Positions 50,154 through 60,537 of a stretch of DNA of 64,000 bases are shown piece after piece (within the stretch, counting starts at the first letter, position 1; every line of letters begins with the position of its first letter). Source of the DNA: Hymenobacter jeongseonensis (GTDB lineage: Bacteria; Bacteroidota; Bacteroidia; Cytophagales; Hymenobacteraceae). The stretch covers positions 496,001 to 560,000 of the forward strand of contig NZ_JADQDQ010000001.1 in the NCBI RefSeq assembly GCF_015694725.1. Direction: 5' to 3'. The notes under the pieces were generated by a model. It was given only the letters and a program-made list of their open reading frames with translations, made no database searches and was not told the origin of the DNA. The translations under genes were made by a program, and so were the position numbers.

Positions 50154-51722
50154 CTATTTATTAACGGGCTGATACTGATTAATGAGCTTGAGTAGTACGC
50201 CGTTGGTCCAGCCGAAGCCGTCCTGCAAGGGGTATTCGCCGCCGCCAGCTTTCTGACTGGTATCAATGACGTTGTATTTCTCCATCATCTTGCCCGTTTG
50301 CTCAAATACGTTAGTGTTCAGCTCTATCCAGCGGGTGGCGATGGTGCGCGCCAGCCCGGACTGCTGGTAGCGTTCCAGGCCGTCGATGGCCATGTACTGC
50401 AGCGGGGCCCAGGCGTTGGGGGCGTCCCACTGCTGCTCGCCGCGGTTGAGAGTGGTGACCAAGCCGCCGGTTTTAAGAAAGTCTCGCTGCAGGCCGGTGG
50501 CCACCAGCGCCGCCTGAGCCGGGGTGGCGATGCCAAACTGGAGGGGGTAGACGCCCGCCAGCGTCTTTATGGTAGATATTTTCCGAGTGCGGAAGTTATA
50601 ATCCTGAAACCACCCCGATTTTTCATCCCAGCAGTAGGCGAGAATGGCCTGTTTACGGCGCTCGGCTTTAGCCAGGAAATCGGCGGCGCGGGCGGCGTTG
50701 CCCTGCAGTTGGTACGACTGGGCAATGGTCGTTTCCAGGTTGTGCAGCAGGCAGTTCAAATCCACCGGGACGATGTCGGTGGTTTGAATGGAGCCCAGCT
50801 GGCCGTCAGGCCCGAACCAGCGGGTGCTGAAATCCCAGCCCGAAGCGGCGGCGGCGCGCACGTTGCGGTAGAACTGCGCCGGGGGCTGCTTGCTGCGCTT
50901 GGCGGCATCCACGTCTTTGGTGTAGGACTCTTCGCGGGGCTGGTCGCTGCTGTCCCAGTAGCGGTTTAGGAGCTCGCCCTTGGGCAGGCGCACCACCGAG
51001 CGGGTGGCTTTGCCGGGCTTGAGTTTTTCGGCGCCGGCCATCCAGTAATCGTATTCTTTCAGTAGCTGCGGCTGGTAGCGCGGCAGCGTTTTCTCGCCTT
51101 CGTCCTTGGCTAGCAGCCCTACCATGAGCGCGAAAAACGGCGGCTGGGAGCGGGTGAGGTAGTAGGTGCGGTTGGCATTGGGAATGAAGCCGTACTTATC
51201 GAGCAGGTAGGCAAAGTTGTCGACGGTGTTCCGGATAACGGGCGTGCGCTTGCTCTGCTGCAAGCCCAGCATGGTGAAGTAGGAATCCCAGTAGTACACC
51301 TCCCGGAACCGCCCGCCCGGCACGATGTAGGGGTACGGCAGCGGCAGCAGTGACGAGTAGCGCTGCACCGAATCGGGGTTGCGCTGCAGCACCGTCCAAA
51401 GCGTGTCGAGGTGCAGGCGCAGGCCTTTGTCGACGCGGCTGCGGTACTGGCCCCCGGCCGCGGCCGGCGCAATAAAGTGGGCCGCCACAAAGGCTTTGAG
51501 GTCGAAGCCAGCCGCTTTTTTCTGGGCGTTGTAGTCCCGCATGACGTCGGCCGGGGCCATCCGGGGCACGGCATCCACGAAGGTTTTATTGTCCGGGTAC
51601 ACGCCGGTGAGCTGCACCGCTTCGAACAAGCCGGGGTAGAGCTGGCGGGGCGTTGCGGGCAGCGTTTGGGCCGCCACCGGGCCGGCCACGACCAGTAGAA
51701 TGGCAAAAAATAGGTTGCGCAT
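50154..51722 (-). CDS. treA: Secreted trehalase, GH37
   Basis: 522 residues. A signal peptide (to about Ala18) directs it to the periplasm. Both trehalase signatures are present: PGGRFREVYYWDSY and QWDAPNAWAP, with the remaining (alpha/alpha)6 barrel motifs such as AASGWDFSTRW and GGGEYPLQDGFGWTNG. It splits trehalose into two glucose. It is the last gene of the minus-strand glucan/trehalose locus, 33 bases after the GH65 gene. Confidence 0.95.
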   Translation of the reverse strand: MRNLFFAILLVVAGPVAAQTLPATPRQLYPGLFEAVQLTGVYPDNKTFVDAVPRMAPADVMRDYNAQKKAAGFDLKAFVAAHFIAPAAAGGQYRSRVDKGLRLHLDTLWTVLQRNPDSVQRYSSLLPLPYPYIVPGGRFREVYYWDSYFTMLGLQQSKRTPVIRNTVDNFAYLLDKYGFIPNANRTYYLTRSQPPFFALMVGLLAKDEGEKTLPRYQPQLLKEYDYWMAGAEKLKPGKATRSVVRLPKGELLNRYWDSSDQPREESYTKDVDAAKRSKQPPAQFYRNVRAAAASGWDFSTRWFGPDGQLGSIQTTDIVPVDLNCLLHNLETTIAQSYQLQGNAARAADFLAKAERRKQAILAYCWDEKSGWFQDYNFRTRKISTIKTLAGVYPLQFGIATPAQAALVATGLQRDFLKTGGLVTTLNRGEQQWDAPNAWAPLQYMAIDGLERYQQSGLARTIATRWIELNTNVFEQTGKMMEKYNVIDTSQKAGGGEYPLQDGFGWTNGVLLKLINQYQPVNK

Positions 51723-51755
51723 AGAGGAAAGGGATAGGAGGCGAGGGCCGGGATG

Positions 51756-53822
51756 CTAGCGGCCCACCGTGTACGTTTTGCGCTGCGGGCCCACGCCGGT
51801 CAGCTTTACCGACTGCCAGCCGGTGGGCAACGTGCTTTTGCGCTGCACGAGGCCGGCCGGCGTAATGTCGAGCCCGCCGAAGCCCATGAGCACGGCCTGC
51901 AACACGCCGCCCGCGCCAGTGGCGAAGTAGGGATTGGTGCCGCCCTTGGTTTCGGCGATGACGCGGAAGGGCGGCAGCAGGTTGGGCTCGTAGGCATCTT
52001 TGAACCACAATTTGGCCTTGTCGCCATCGCCGAGGCGAGAATACAGCAGCGCGAAAATGCCCTGCGTCATGGCCGGCGTGCCTTCGTTGGGCACGCGGGT
52101 TTCGTAGTAGGCCAGGTCTTTTTTGATTTGAGCCGGCGCGGTGATGACGTTCAGCGGATAGGCCAGCAGGTTCACGTCGCCTTGCTTGATGCCTTCGCCC
52201 TTGTAGGAGGCGTGCTCCTGGGTCACGCCGTCGGCCATTCTCAGAATGGGGATGTTGCGGGCTACCAGAAGCCAGTCGGGGTCGGCGGGCAGGCCGAGGA
52301 GCTTGGCGGCGGCCGTGGCGTTTTGCAGGTTTACCTGGGCCGCGGCGTTGGTAAAGGCGTCGTTGTCGACGTTCTCGGCCCACTCATCGGCGGCCACCAC
52401 GTTCTTGATGTCGTAGCGGCCGGGGCCGTTGCGCTCCACGCGGCTGGCCCAGAAATCGGCCGTGGCGGAGAGGATGGGCCAGCCTTTTTCGCGCAGCCAG
52501 GCTTTGTCTTGGGTCACGCAGTAGTACTGCCACGCGGCCAGGGCCACGCAGGCCGAAATGTGGTGCTCAAACGGCCCGCTCAGGGCCCAGACGGGCGTTT
52601 CTTCTACGCCGGTGTCGGCGCTTTCCCAGGGAAACATGGCGCCTCGGTAGCCGTGGGCGAAGGCGTTGTGCCGGGCCGCCTCCAGGCGTTTGAATCGATA
52701 CTCCACCAAGGACTTGGCAATGTCCGGGTGCAGGACCAGCAGGGCCGGGAACATCCACAAATCGGCGTCCCAGAACACGTGGCCGTTGTAGCCCAGCCCG
52801 GAGAGGCCCATGGGCGAGGGCGAATACTCGGTGCCCGCCCGCGAGAAGCTGTAGAGGTGGTAGAGCATCGAGTGCACGTCCTGCTGGGCCTGGGCGTCGC
52901 CGGCAATCTGGATGTCGCTTTTCCACAGCTCGTCCCAGGCCTTGGCGTGGAACGCCAGCAGGCGCTGCTTGCCTTCGAGCCGGGCAAAAATGGTCAGGCG
53001 CTCGGCCTCGTTCAGCGGGTCGGGGTGGTGGGCCGAGGTAATGGACGAGCCGGCCACGGCGTAGGTGTAGGCCTGCCCAGCCTTCAGCGCCTTGCTGAAC
53101 TTCATCAGGTGCATGTTGCTGTCCCACATTTCGTGGATGACGCGCGGCTCCTGCCCGTGCGGCTCTTCAAACAAAAAGCTGTTTGACGCGCAGAGTTGCA
53201 GCTTGCCCGTGGAGCTTTTGGCCGACGACGTGAGCAGGCTGAGCGTGGTGTGCGGCCGGTCGATTTCGTTGTAGTAGTTCTGCACCTCGCGCAGGGCGTC
53301 GGGCGCGTCCATCACGCTGGCGGCGGTCAGGGCCACGTCCTTTTTGGCCGTCACCGTCACATCCATCAGCACCGTGAAGGGCAGGTGCCGCAGGGCGTAG
53401 TGCGTGTAACGGATGGTGGCCTTGTCGGCGTAGTCAAACGTGGTGGTCATGGCCGCGTGGCGCAGGTCCAGCTCCTGGCGAAAGTTGCGCACGTCCTGGC
53501 CCGAGAGCCGGCGGCCGTCCACTTCCAGGTACATGTTCAGCAGATTGAAGCTGTTGAGGAAGTTGCTCACCCGGCCGCGGCCGTACTGGTCAAACGCCCC
53601 GGCCAGCACCACGCTTTTCACCTGAAACGGCTCCGGCGACGACACGATGCCAATCATACCATTGGCCACCGTGGCGCCGTAGTAATTGCGCGGGTCCACC
53701 TTGTCGGCCGCAATGCGCCAGGGGTCGGGCGCCTGGGCGGCGGCCGGAGTTGCAGTGGCCACCCACAACAGCGCCAAGACGCTTATTAGGTATTTCAACT
53801 GCTCGGGTTTAGCTCTTAACAT
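51756..53822 (-). CDS. Secreted GH65-family glycoside hydrolase or phosphorylase
   Basis: 688 residues from the ATG at 53822. A signal peptide (YLISVLALLWVATATPAAAQ) is followed by an N-terminal beta-sandwich, the (alpha/alpha)6 barrel with GHVFWDADLWMFPALL, RGAMFPWESADTG and AADEWAENVDNDAFTN carrying the general-acid glutamate, and a C-terminal sheet domain. GH65 includes trehalose and maltose phosphorylases and acid trehalases. Export suggests a hydrolase rather than a phosphorylase. It lies between the GH13 and trehalase genes. Confidence 0.88.
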   Translation of the reverse strand: MLRAKPEQLKYLISVLALLWVATATPAAAQAPDPWRIAADKVDPRNYYGATVANGMIGIVSSPEPFQVKSVVLAGAFDQYGRGRVSNFLNSFNLLNMYLEVDGRRLSGQDVRNFRQELDLRHAAMTTTFDYADKATIRYTHYALRHLPFTVLMDVTVTAKKDVALTAASVMDAPDALREVQNYYNEIDRPHTTLSLLTSSAKSSTGKLQLCASNSFLFEEPHGQEPRVIHEMWDSNMHLMKFSKALKAGQAYTYAVAGSSITSAHHPDPLNEAERLTIFARLEGKQRLLAFHAKAWDELWKSDIQIAGDAQAQQDVHSMLYHLYSFSRAGTEYSPSPMGLSGLGYNGHVFWDADLWMFPALLVLHPDIAKSLVEYRFKRLEAARHNAFAHGYRGAMFPWESADTGVEETPVWALSGPFEHHISACVALAAWQYYCVTQDKAWLREKGWPILSATADFWASRVERNGPGRYDIKNVVAADEWAENVDNDAFTNAAAQVNLQNATAAAKLLGLPADPDWLLVARNIPILRMADGVTQEHASYKGEGIKQGDVNLLAYPLNVITAPAQIKKDLAYYETRVPNEGTPAMTQGIFALLYSRLGDGDKAKLWFKDAYEPNLLPPFRVIAETKGGTNPYFATGAGGVLQAVLMGFGGLDITPAGLVQRKSTLPTGWQSVKLTGVGPQRKTYTVGR

Positions 53823-53880
53823 GTAGAAAAGGAATTGAAAAACAGGCCGGCTACCACCGAAATAATAGGCGGATAAAACG

Positions 53881-53965
53881 CCCGGCAGAACTAGTCGAAG
53901 CATCTCTGCCGCTTCGCTGCAGCGAAGCAAGTATCCCACCACTCCTAGCAGAGACACTTCAACAA
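53881..53965. repeat. Degenerate palindromic repeat
   Basis: GAAGCATCTCTGCCGCTTCG resembles the inner half of the GTCATGC family, and GCTTCGCTGCAGCGAAGC (53911-53928) is a perfect 18-base palindrome. It lies between GH13 and GH65 genes inside the operon. Confidence 0.5.
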
Positions 53966-53986
53966 GTTCAAGGGGATTAAAAGACG

Positions 53987-55759
53987 TCAGCGCAACGGCA
54001 GTACCAGCGCCTGCCAGGGCTCCAGCGCCAACGTCGCAGCGGGGGTAAATGTGGGGTAATTGTTGAGCCAGGGCGCGCCGCTCAGCTGCAGGCCCGCGGG
54101 CAGCAGCCAAGAGCGCGGCTCCGAGCTGAAATTGAGCACGACCAACGCCTTGTTCTGCCCCTCGGTGCGGGTGTAGGCGTAGATATGCGGGTTAGCCGCA
54201 TCGAGCAACTGATACCGGCCGTGCACCAGCACCGGATGCTCCTGGCGCACGGCCGTGGCCCGCCGGAAATGGTTGAGCACGGAGTTGGGGTCCTGGTCTT
54301 GCGCGGCGGCATTCACGTCCCGGTAGTTGGGGTTGATTTTCAGCCAGGGCGTACCGGTGGTGAAGCCGGCATTCCGGGTGGTATCCCACTGGAAGGGTGT
54401 GCGGCCGTTGTCGCGGGCAAAGCGCTTGGCCGTGGCCAGGAAAGCGGACAGGTTGCCACCCTGGTTTTTCACCTGTTGGTAGCCGTTGCGGGTGGCCACG
54501 TCGCGGTAGTCTTCAATCTTATCAAAACGGATGTTGCTCATGCCCAACTCGTCGCCGTTGTAACAGTAAGGCGTACCGCGCATGGTCAGAATGAAGGTGT
54601 TCAGCAGCTTGGCCGAGGGCGCGCGAAACGCCGGCCGGTCGTCGCCGAACTTGCTCACCATCCGGGGTTGGTCGTGGTTGCCGAGGAAGATGGACAGCCA
54701 GCCCTTCTGCGCAAAAGCACTGTCCCAGCGCGTGTACAGACGCTTGAACTCGGCGAGTTGAAAGCCCTTCGGTCCCAAGCCCAGGTCCACGCCTTCGAAG
54801 TGGTAAGCCATGTTGAGCTCCTTGCGAGCGGGGTCCACGAAGAGCATGGCGTCGGCGGGGCCGCTGCCGGCGCCTTCGGCCACGGTCATCACGTTGTACT
54901 TGCTTAGCACCTCGCGGTTCATCTCCTGCAGGTAGTCGTGCAGGTGCGGGCCGTGGCCGTAGTACTTGATGATGTTCTTCTCGTAGCCCGCCGGCAACAC
55001 CGGAAAGGTGGTGTCTTTGGCGGCAAACTGAAACGCGTCGAGGCGGAAGCCGTCGATGCCCTTGTCCAGCCAGAAGCGCATCATTTTATACACTTCCTGG
55101 CGAAGCTTGGGGTTCTCCCAATTCAGGTCGGGCTGCTTGCGCGAGAAGTAGTGCAGGTAATAGGAGTTGGTGAGTGAGTCGTACTTCCAGGCGTCGCTGT
55201 TCACGTCGAAAAAGCTCCAGCGCGGCGTGGGCTTGCCTTTTTCGGCGGGCCACCAGTGGTAGTAGTCGCGGTAGGGGTTGGTGCGGTAGGAACGGGCCTG
55301 TTTAAACCACTCGTGTTCGTCGGAGCTGTGGTTTACCACCAGGTCCATTACCAGCTTGATGTTGCGCTGGTGCAAGCCATTGAGTAGGGCGTCGAAGTCC
55401 TGCATGGTGCCGAACTCGGGCATAATCCGGCGGTAGTCCGAGATGTCGTAGCCGTTGTCGTCGTTCGGCGAGGCGTAAATCGGGTTCAGCCATACGGTGC
55501 CCACGCCCAGGTCTTGGAGGTAATCGAGTTTGGCAATGATGCCGCGCAGGTCGCCCACGCCGTCGCCGTTGCTGTCCCGGAAGCTGCGCGGGTAAATCTG
55601 GTACACCACAGTTTCCTTCCACCAACCGGGTTTTTTGGCCACGGTAGTGCTATCGGCCGCGGCTGAAACTGCCGTTTCCGTCTTGGTCGACGTCTGATTG
55701 CAAGCCGCGACCAAGCCCCAAAGAGCCAGTAGTGCCAGGGTAAATCGTGCGTTTGTCAT
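53987..55759 (-). CDS. GH13 alpha-glucosidase lipoprotein
   Basis: 590 residues from the ATG at 55759. The lipobox LVAAC marks a lipoprotein. GH13 regions: DLVVNHSS (I), GFRLDAF with nucleophile Asp (II), VMTVAEGAG with acid/base Glu (III) and FLGNHDQPR with the transition-state Asp (IV). VYQIYPRSFRDSNGDGVGDL and the QPDLNWENP block indicate the oligo-1,6-glucosidase/alpha-glucosidase subfamilies (GH13_31-like). It should release glucose from malto- or isomalto-oligosaccharides at the outer membrane or periplasm. Confidence 0.93.
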   Translation of the reverse strand: MTNARFTLALLALWGLVAACNQTSTKTETAVSAAADSTTVAKKPGWWKETVVYQIYPRSFRDSNGDGVGDLRGIIAKLDYLQDLGVGTVWLNPIYASPNDDNGYDISDYRRIMPEFGTMQDFDALLNGLHQRNIKLVMDLVVNHSSDEHEWFKQARSYRTNPYRDYYHWWPAEKGKPTPRWSFFDVNSDAWKYDSLTNSYYLHYFSRKQPDLNWENPKLRQEVYKMMRFWLDKGIDGFRLDAFQFAAKDTTFPVLPAGYEKNIIKYYGHGPHLHDYLQEMNREVLSKYNVMTVAEGAGSGPADAMLFVDPARKELNMAYHFEGVDLGLGPKGFQLAEFKRLYTRWDSAFAQKGWLSIFLGNHDQPRMVSKFGDDRPAFRAPSAKLLNTFILTMRGTPYCYNGDELGMSNIRFDKIEDYRDVATRNGYQQVKNQGGNLSAFLATAKRFARDNGRTPFQWDTTRNAGFTTGTPWLKINPNYRDVNAAAQDQDPNSVLNHFRRATAVRQEHPVLVHGRYQLLDAANPHIYAYTRTEGQNKALVVLNFSSEPRSWLLPAGLQLSGAPWLNNYPTFTPAATLALEPWQALVLPLR

Positions 55760-55902
55760 GGACCTAGATGGACCTAACTGTGGCTTGTGAAACAGTCTTA
55801 TGCCCCAATTGCTGAAGCCGCAGCTACCGCAAAGCAGGCCGCTGGCCACTGCGGTTCAGCAGCAACCAACGGCCTGCTCGGGGCTACCGCAGAGGACAAA
55901 TA

Positions 55903-57468
55903 CTAGTACCCGGGGTTCTGCGCGATGTTGCGGTTCACGTCGACCTGGGTTTGCGGAATGGGGTAGATGAGGCGCTTGGGGTCGCTCTGGGGCTTGTCTT
56001 TGCGGGCCTGCAGAAACTTGCCAAAGCGAATCAGGTCCTGCCGACGCCACGACTCGCTGTATAACTCCCGGCCCCGCTCGTCGAGCAGTATGTCCAGGGT
56101 GAGGGCGGGCAGGGCGCTGGCTCCGCGCGAGGGATGCGTGCGCACCGCGTTGACCAGGGCCAGGGGAGTACCTCCGTAAGAACCGGCGCTGGTAGCCGTG
56201 CCGCCCCGCAGGATGGCCTCGGCCTTCATCAGCAGCACGTCGGCCAGGCGGAAGCTCACGTGGTCGTTTTCGGCGCCGTTGCCGCCCTTCACCTCGCTCA
56301 CGTAATCGACGGGGTACTTCAGGGGCCGGATACCTTTGGCTTCGAGGTCGGGGCCGGTTTCTAGCAGGTTGATGTCCTTCGTGAACGCCAACGGCGCGCC
56401 GGCGCGCGTGGTAAGCGGGGCATCAGTAATCAGGTTGTACTGCTGGCCCGCCAGAAAGCCCACGTTGATGCGCCCGCCCGGGTTGGCGGGGCCGCCCGTG
56501 CTTTGGTAAGCCACGCCGCGGCGCTTGTCGGCGGGCTCAAACAGGTCGTAGAACTCAGCCGTGGTGGCCGGGCCGTTGTAGCCGTCTACGGGCCGCATGC
56601 TGTAGTGCGACACGAACTTCCAGAAGTCGCGCGTGGGGCCGCTGTTGCCGTAGGTGTTCTCCTGCGTGAAGATGTTCTCGCGGCCGATGGCGCCGTTGTT
56701 GGGCGCGAAGTTGTCGAAGTAATTGGGCGTAAACGAGTACCGGTTGCTGTTGATGATTTCGTCGGCCAGCGTGATGATTTGGTTCATGTCGGCGGCGGCA
56801 AACGTCGGCGACTGACGGTTGGCGTACACGCCTTTGTTGAGGTAGCACTTCATCAGCAGCACCCGGGCGGCGTCCTTGTTGGCCTTGCTCACGGGGCCGT
56901 CGGGCAGGTCCTTCTGCACGGCCACGATTTCGCTCACAATCCACGTCAGTGCCTCCGAGCCTTTGCGAACGCGGGCAAACTCGGCTAGGCTCTCGCCCGG
57001 CTCGCGGTACAGCACTTGGTCGTAGAGGTCGAGCACCAGGAAGCTGGCCCAGGCCCGCAGGAACCGGGCCTCGGCCTGCTGCTGCGTTGTTGGGTTGAAG
57101 CGCAGCAGGTCGGTGGACGAGTAGATGATGCCGTTGAGTTGGGTATAGGTTTCGCGCACCCGCTCGTTGTTGGCGTCCCAGGTGTGGTTGAACAGCTGCC
57201 GCCACTTGCCGTTGTCGTCCCAGTCGGGCCCGCGGGTGGGCATGATGCGGGCATCGGTCGATACTTCTTCGAGGGCAAAAACGCTTACGCAGCCCTGAAT
57301 TGGGTCACGCTGCGAGTTGTACACGCCCGTGAGCAGGGCCGAGGGGTCGCCTTTCGGAATCTGGTCTTGCGTGAGTTGGCCGTCCAGGCTTTCGGTAATC
57401 GAGCAGCTGCTCAGCAGTTGCAGCGACGCCAATACGGCGGCTGCCCCGATAATTTTGGTATATCGCAT
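55903..57468 (-). CDS. susD: SusD/RagB-type outer-membrane glycan-binding lipoprotein
   Basis: 521 residues. Lipobox LLSSC near residue 22. The TPR-rich SusD fold shows in EARFLRAWASFLVLDLYDQV, with the C-terminal RagB region (RLADVLLMKAEAILRGG, ILLDERGRELYSESWRRQDLIRFGKF, IPQTQVDVNRNIAQNPGY). It captures oligosaccharides and passes them to the SusC channel encoded just upstream. Confidence 0.96.
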   Translation of the reverse strand: MRYTKIIGAAAVLASLQLLSSCSITESLDGQLTQDQIPKGDPSALLTGVYNSQRDPIQGCVSVFALEEVSTDARIMPTRGPDWDDNGKWRQLFNHTWDANNERVRETYTQLNGIIYSSTDLLRFNPTTQQQAEARFLRAWASFLVLDLYDQVLYREPGESLAEFARVRKGSEALTWIVSEIVAVQKDLPDGPVSKANKDAARVLLMKCYLNKGVYANRQSPTFAAADMNQIITLADEIINSNRYSFTPNYFDNFAPNNGAIGRENIFTQENTYGNSGPTRDFWKFVSHYSMRPVDGYNGPATTAEFYDLFEPADKRRGVAYQSTGGPANPGGRINVGFLAGQQYNLITDAPLTTRAGAPLAFTKDINLLETGPDLEAKGIRPLKYPVDYVSEVKGGNGAENDHVSFRLADVLLMKAEAILRGGTATSAGSYGGTPLALVNAVRTHPSRGASALPALTLDILLDERGRELYSESWRRQDLIRFGKFLQARKDKPQSDPKRLIYPIPQTQVDVNRNIAQNPGY

Positions 57469-57486
57469 GGTGGGAAAAAGTAAGAA

Positions 57487-60400
57487 TTACAGGGAGAAGT
57501 TGACGCCGAACGTGAAGGTGCGGGCGCTCGGGTAGGGCAGGTAATCAATGCCAACCGAAGGCACTTGGTTGGCGCCGCGCTTCACGGTGTTGATTTCGGG
57601 GTCGAAGCCGTCGTAGCTGGTGAGCACGAGCAGGTTCTGACCGGTCACGTACAGGCGGGCGCCCTTCGCGAAGCTCCCAAAGTCGCCGAGGGTGTAGGAC
57701 AGCGTCAGGTTGGATAGCTTCAGGAAGTCGCCTTTTTCCAGGTAGCGGGTCGAAGCGGCCGAGGCGTTGCCGGTGGCCTCTTTCACGTCGTTTTCGAACG
57801 TGGACACGGCAATGTTCTTGCCCGCGCCAATCTGGCCCACGTTGCCCACGGCGTTGAGGGTGTTGTTGTAGATGTACTGGCCGAACACGCCGGTCATGTT
57901 GGCCACCAGGGCGAGCTTGCCGTAGCGCACGTTGGTACCCAGGCCCAGCAGCGTGCGGGGGTTGGGGCTGCCCGCGTACCCAATGGCGCCGAAGGGATTA
58001 GACAGTCCGTTTTCGTCGAGCCCGTTGTACTGGGGCAGGAAAAAGGCGTTGATGGGGTAGCCGTTTTGAATGCTCTGGGAGAGCGCGCCCGACAGGCCCT
58101 GTCCGTTAATGGCGCCAGTGGGGATGGCCGCGCCCACCAGCCCCGACACCTCGTTGCGAATGAAGGTGGCGTTGGCGTTGAAGCTCACGTCCACTTTATC
58201 GTTGCGCACTAGCGCGGCGTTCAGGCTCATTTCCACGCCCTTGTTCACGATGCTGCCGTCCAGGTTTTCCCAGCGAATGGCCGCGTTGGCGGGCCGGGGC
58301 TCGCCGGGGGTGGTCGGGAACAGCAGGTCGGTGGTGCGCTTGTAAAAGTAATCGGCCGTGAAGGTCAGGCGGTTGTCAAGCGCGCCAATGTCGAAGCCCG
58401 CGTTAAACTGGGCATCCGACTGCCACTTCAGGTCCTTGTTCTCGTCGTTGAGCGGCGACTGGGCCCCGTTGTTGTCGAGGGAGTAGCGGTACTGGGCCGC
58501 GCCCGCCGGAAACTCCTGGTTGCCGGTGAGGCCGTAGCCGGCCCGCAGCTTGAGCTGGCTCAGCTTCTCGGCGGGGAAAAACGATTCCTGGGCCAAATCC
58601 CAAGCCACGGCAAACGAGGGGAAGTAGCCCACCCGGTTGCTGGGGCCGAACTTGCTGCTCTCGTCGCGGCGCAGGGTGCCGGTCAGCACGTACCGCTCCT
58701 TAAAGTTGAGGATGGCCCGCCCAAACACCGATTGCAGCGCCGACGACGGGTCGACGAACGACGAAGCCTGGCGCGAACCCGAGGCTGAATACTGAATGTA
58801 GTTGGTATAGTCGAGGCCGAAGACGCCGAAGCCCCCGGCGGCCGGGTTGCCGAACGCATTCAGGTTGTTGCCCGAGTTCGAAAACTTCGTGTACTCGTAG
58901 CCCAGCACGGCGTTCACGTTCAGGCTGCTGCCCACGGCTTTATTGAAGTTCAGCGTGTGCGCGATTTGCTGCGTCACCAGCTCGTTGTTGCTGATGCTGG
59001 CGAAGCCCTGGTTTTCGATGCCCGGGAAGTTGATGAGGCGCTGGTCGATGGACGTGCGCCGCTGGCCAGTGTTGTAGTTCACGCTCAGCAGCGCCCGGTA
59101 CGAGAGCCAGTCGGTGAACTTGTAGGAAGGCGCGGCACTGGCCAGAATGGTGGTCACCCGCGAGTTGTCGTTGTAGTACTCCTGGGCGGCCAAGGGGTTC
59201 ACCACGTCGCCGGCCTGCACAAACAGCGAGCCGTCGGCGTTGCGCAGCGGCTGCGTGGGATTCCACTGCAGGGCCTGCCCAATGAGGCTGCCCCGGAAGC
59301 CGGCATCGGTCGTAATCGGGGCCAGCTCCTCGCGAAATTGGCTGGTGGTGAGGTTGATATCGAGCCCCAGCTTCTTGCTTTCCAGGAATTGCAGGTTTGT
59401 CGAAAGGTTGGCACTGTACTTCTTAAAGCCAGTTTTGCGCACGATGCCGTCCTGGTCGAGGTAACCGAGCGACAGCCGGTAGCGGCCCGTTTCGCCGCCG
59501 CCGCTCATGGCCACGTTGTAGTTCTGCAAGCGGCCCGTCTGCAGAATTTCCTTCAGGGCATCCACGTTGCCGCCCTTGTCGTTGGCGGCCGGGGCGTTGT
59601 AGTAGGTCAGCGCCTCTCGGTACTGCCCGGCGTCGAGGAACTCGGGGCGGCGCAGCAAGGTAGAGAAGCCCGTCGAGGCGCCCACCGTGAGGACAGGGGC
59701 GCCGGCGTTTCCTTTTTTGGTCGTAATCAGCACCACGCCATAGGCGGCCCGGGAGCCATAAATGGCTGTGGCCGAGGCATCCTTGAGCACCGTGAAGGTC
59801 TCGATGTCGTCGGGGTTCAGGAAGTTGAGCGGGTTGCTGTCGGCGCCGGAGCCGATGTCGTTAGACGCTACTAGGCCGGGGCGGGCCGAGCGGCCATCGA
59901 GCGGCACTCCGTCGATGACGTACAGCGGCTGGCCTGTGCCGGTCACGGCCGAGTTGCCGCGGATGCGGATGGTGGCCGGCCCGCCGGGCTGCCCGCTGTT
60001 GTTGCCCACCTGCACGCCCGACACGCGGCCCTGCAGCAGTTGGTCGGGCGAGGTAAAGGTGCCCCGGTTGAAGTCCTTCTCGCCGATGACCGCCACGGCC
60101 CCGGTCACGTCCTGCTTGCGTGCGGTGCCGTAGCCCACCACAATGACGTCGGCCAGCGCCTGCGCATCTTCTTTCAGGCTCACCTCAACCGTAGACTTGC
60201 CCGTGATGGCGACTACCTGCGAGCCGTAGCCCACGAAGGAAAACGAAAGGGTGGTGGCCGATTCGGGTACCTGAAGCTGAAAGCTGCCGTCGGCCCCGGT
60301 GCTGGTGCCCACGGCGGTCCCCGGTACGAGAATCGTCACGCCCGGCAGGCCGGTTGCCTTGCTGTCAACCACTTTGCCCGAAACGGCCCGCGTGGCTTGG

Positions 60401-60537
60401 GCCTGGCTCAGCAGTGGAAGCAGCAGGGATAAAAAACCTAAGAACAGGGCCTTCCAGCGGCTTGCCCTTGCGCTCAGTAGTGGCCTAGACTCCCGTGGAG
60501 TGGGTAGGTTGTCTTGCGGGTACCAGTTATTGCTCAT
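57487..60537 (-). CDS. susC: SusC/RagA-type TonB-dependent transporter
   Basis: 1016 residues. After a signal sequence come a carboxypeptidase-D-like domain (VSGKVVDSKATGLPGVTILV), the SusC signature (VIVVGYGTARKQDVTGAV), a plug (LLQGRVSGVQVGNNSGQPGG, LYVIDGVPLDG, SATAIYGSRAAYGVVLITTKKG) and a 22-strand barrel ending RTFTFGVNFSL. With SusD it imports oligosaccharides with TonB energy. There is no FecR-interacting extension, in agreement with control by the divergent SusR-like protein. Confidence 0.97.
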   Translation of the reverse strand: MSNNWYPQDNLPTPRESRPLLSARASRWKALFLGFLSLLLPLLSQAQATRAVSGKVVDSKATGLPGVTILVPGTAVGTSTGADGSFQLQVPESATTLSFSFVGYGSQVVAITGKSTVEVSLKEDAQALADVIVVGYGTARKQDVTGAVAVIGEKDFNRGTFTSPDQLLQGRVSGVQVGNNSGQPGGPATIRIRGNSAVTGTGQPLYVIDGVPLDGRSARPGLVASNDIGSGADSNPLNFLNPDDIETFTVLKDASATAIYGSRAAYGVVLITTKKGNAGAPVLTVGASTGFSTLLRRPEFLDAGQYREALTYYNAPAANDKGGNVDALKEILQTGRLQNYNVAMSGGGETGRYRLSLGYLDQDGIVRKTGFKKYSANLSTNLQFLESKKLGLDINLTTSQFREELAPITTDAGFRGSLIGQALQWNPTQPLRNADGSLFVQAGDVVNPLAAQEYYNDNSRVTTILASAAPSYKFTDWLSYRALLSVNYNTGQRRTSIDQRLINFPGIENQGFASISNNELVTQQIAHTLNFNKAVGSSLNVNAVLGYEYTKFSNSGNNLNAFGNPAAGGFGVFGLDYTNYIQYSASGSRQASSFVDPSSALQSVFGRAILNFKERYVLTGTLRRDESSKFGPSNRVGYFPSFAVAWDLAQESFFPAEKLSQLKLRAGYGLTGNQEFPAGAAQYRYSLDNNGAQSPLNDENKDLKWQSDAQFNAGFDIGALDNRLTFTADYFYKRTTDLLFPTTPGEPRPANAAIRWENLDGSIVNKGVEMSLNAALVRNDKVDVSFNANATFIRNEVSGLVGAAIPTGAINGQGLSGALSQSIQNGYPINAFFLPQYNGLDENGLSNPFGAIGYAGSPNPRTLLGLGTNVRYGKLALVANMTGVFGQYIYNNTLNAVGNVGQIGAGKNIAVSTFENDVKEATGNASAASTRYLEKGDFLKLSNLTLSYTLGDFGSFAKGARLYVTGQNLLVLTSYDGFDPEINTVKRGANQVPSVGIDYLPYPSARTFTFGVNFSL

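Noticed and set aside
51753..53186. 477-codon open frame on the plus strand
   Set aside because: Shadow of the GH65 gene; no signal peptide or domain, and low-complexity composition.
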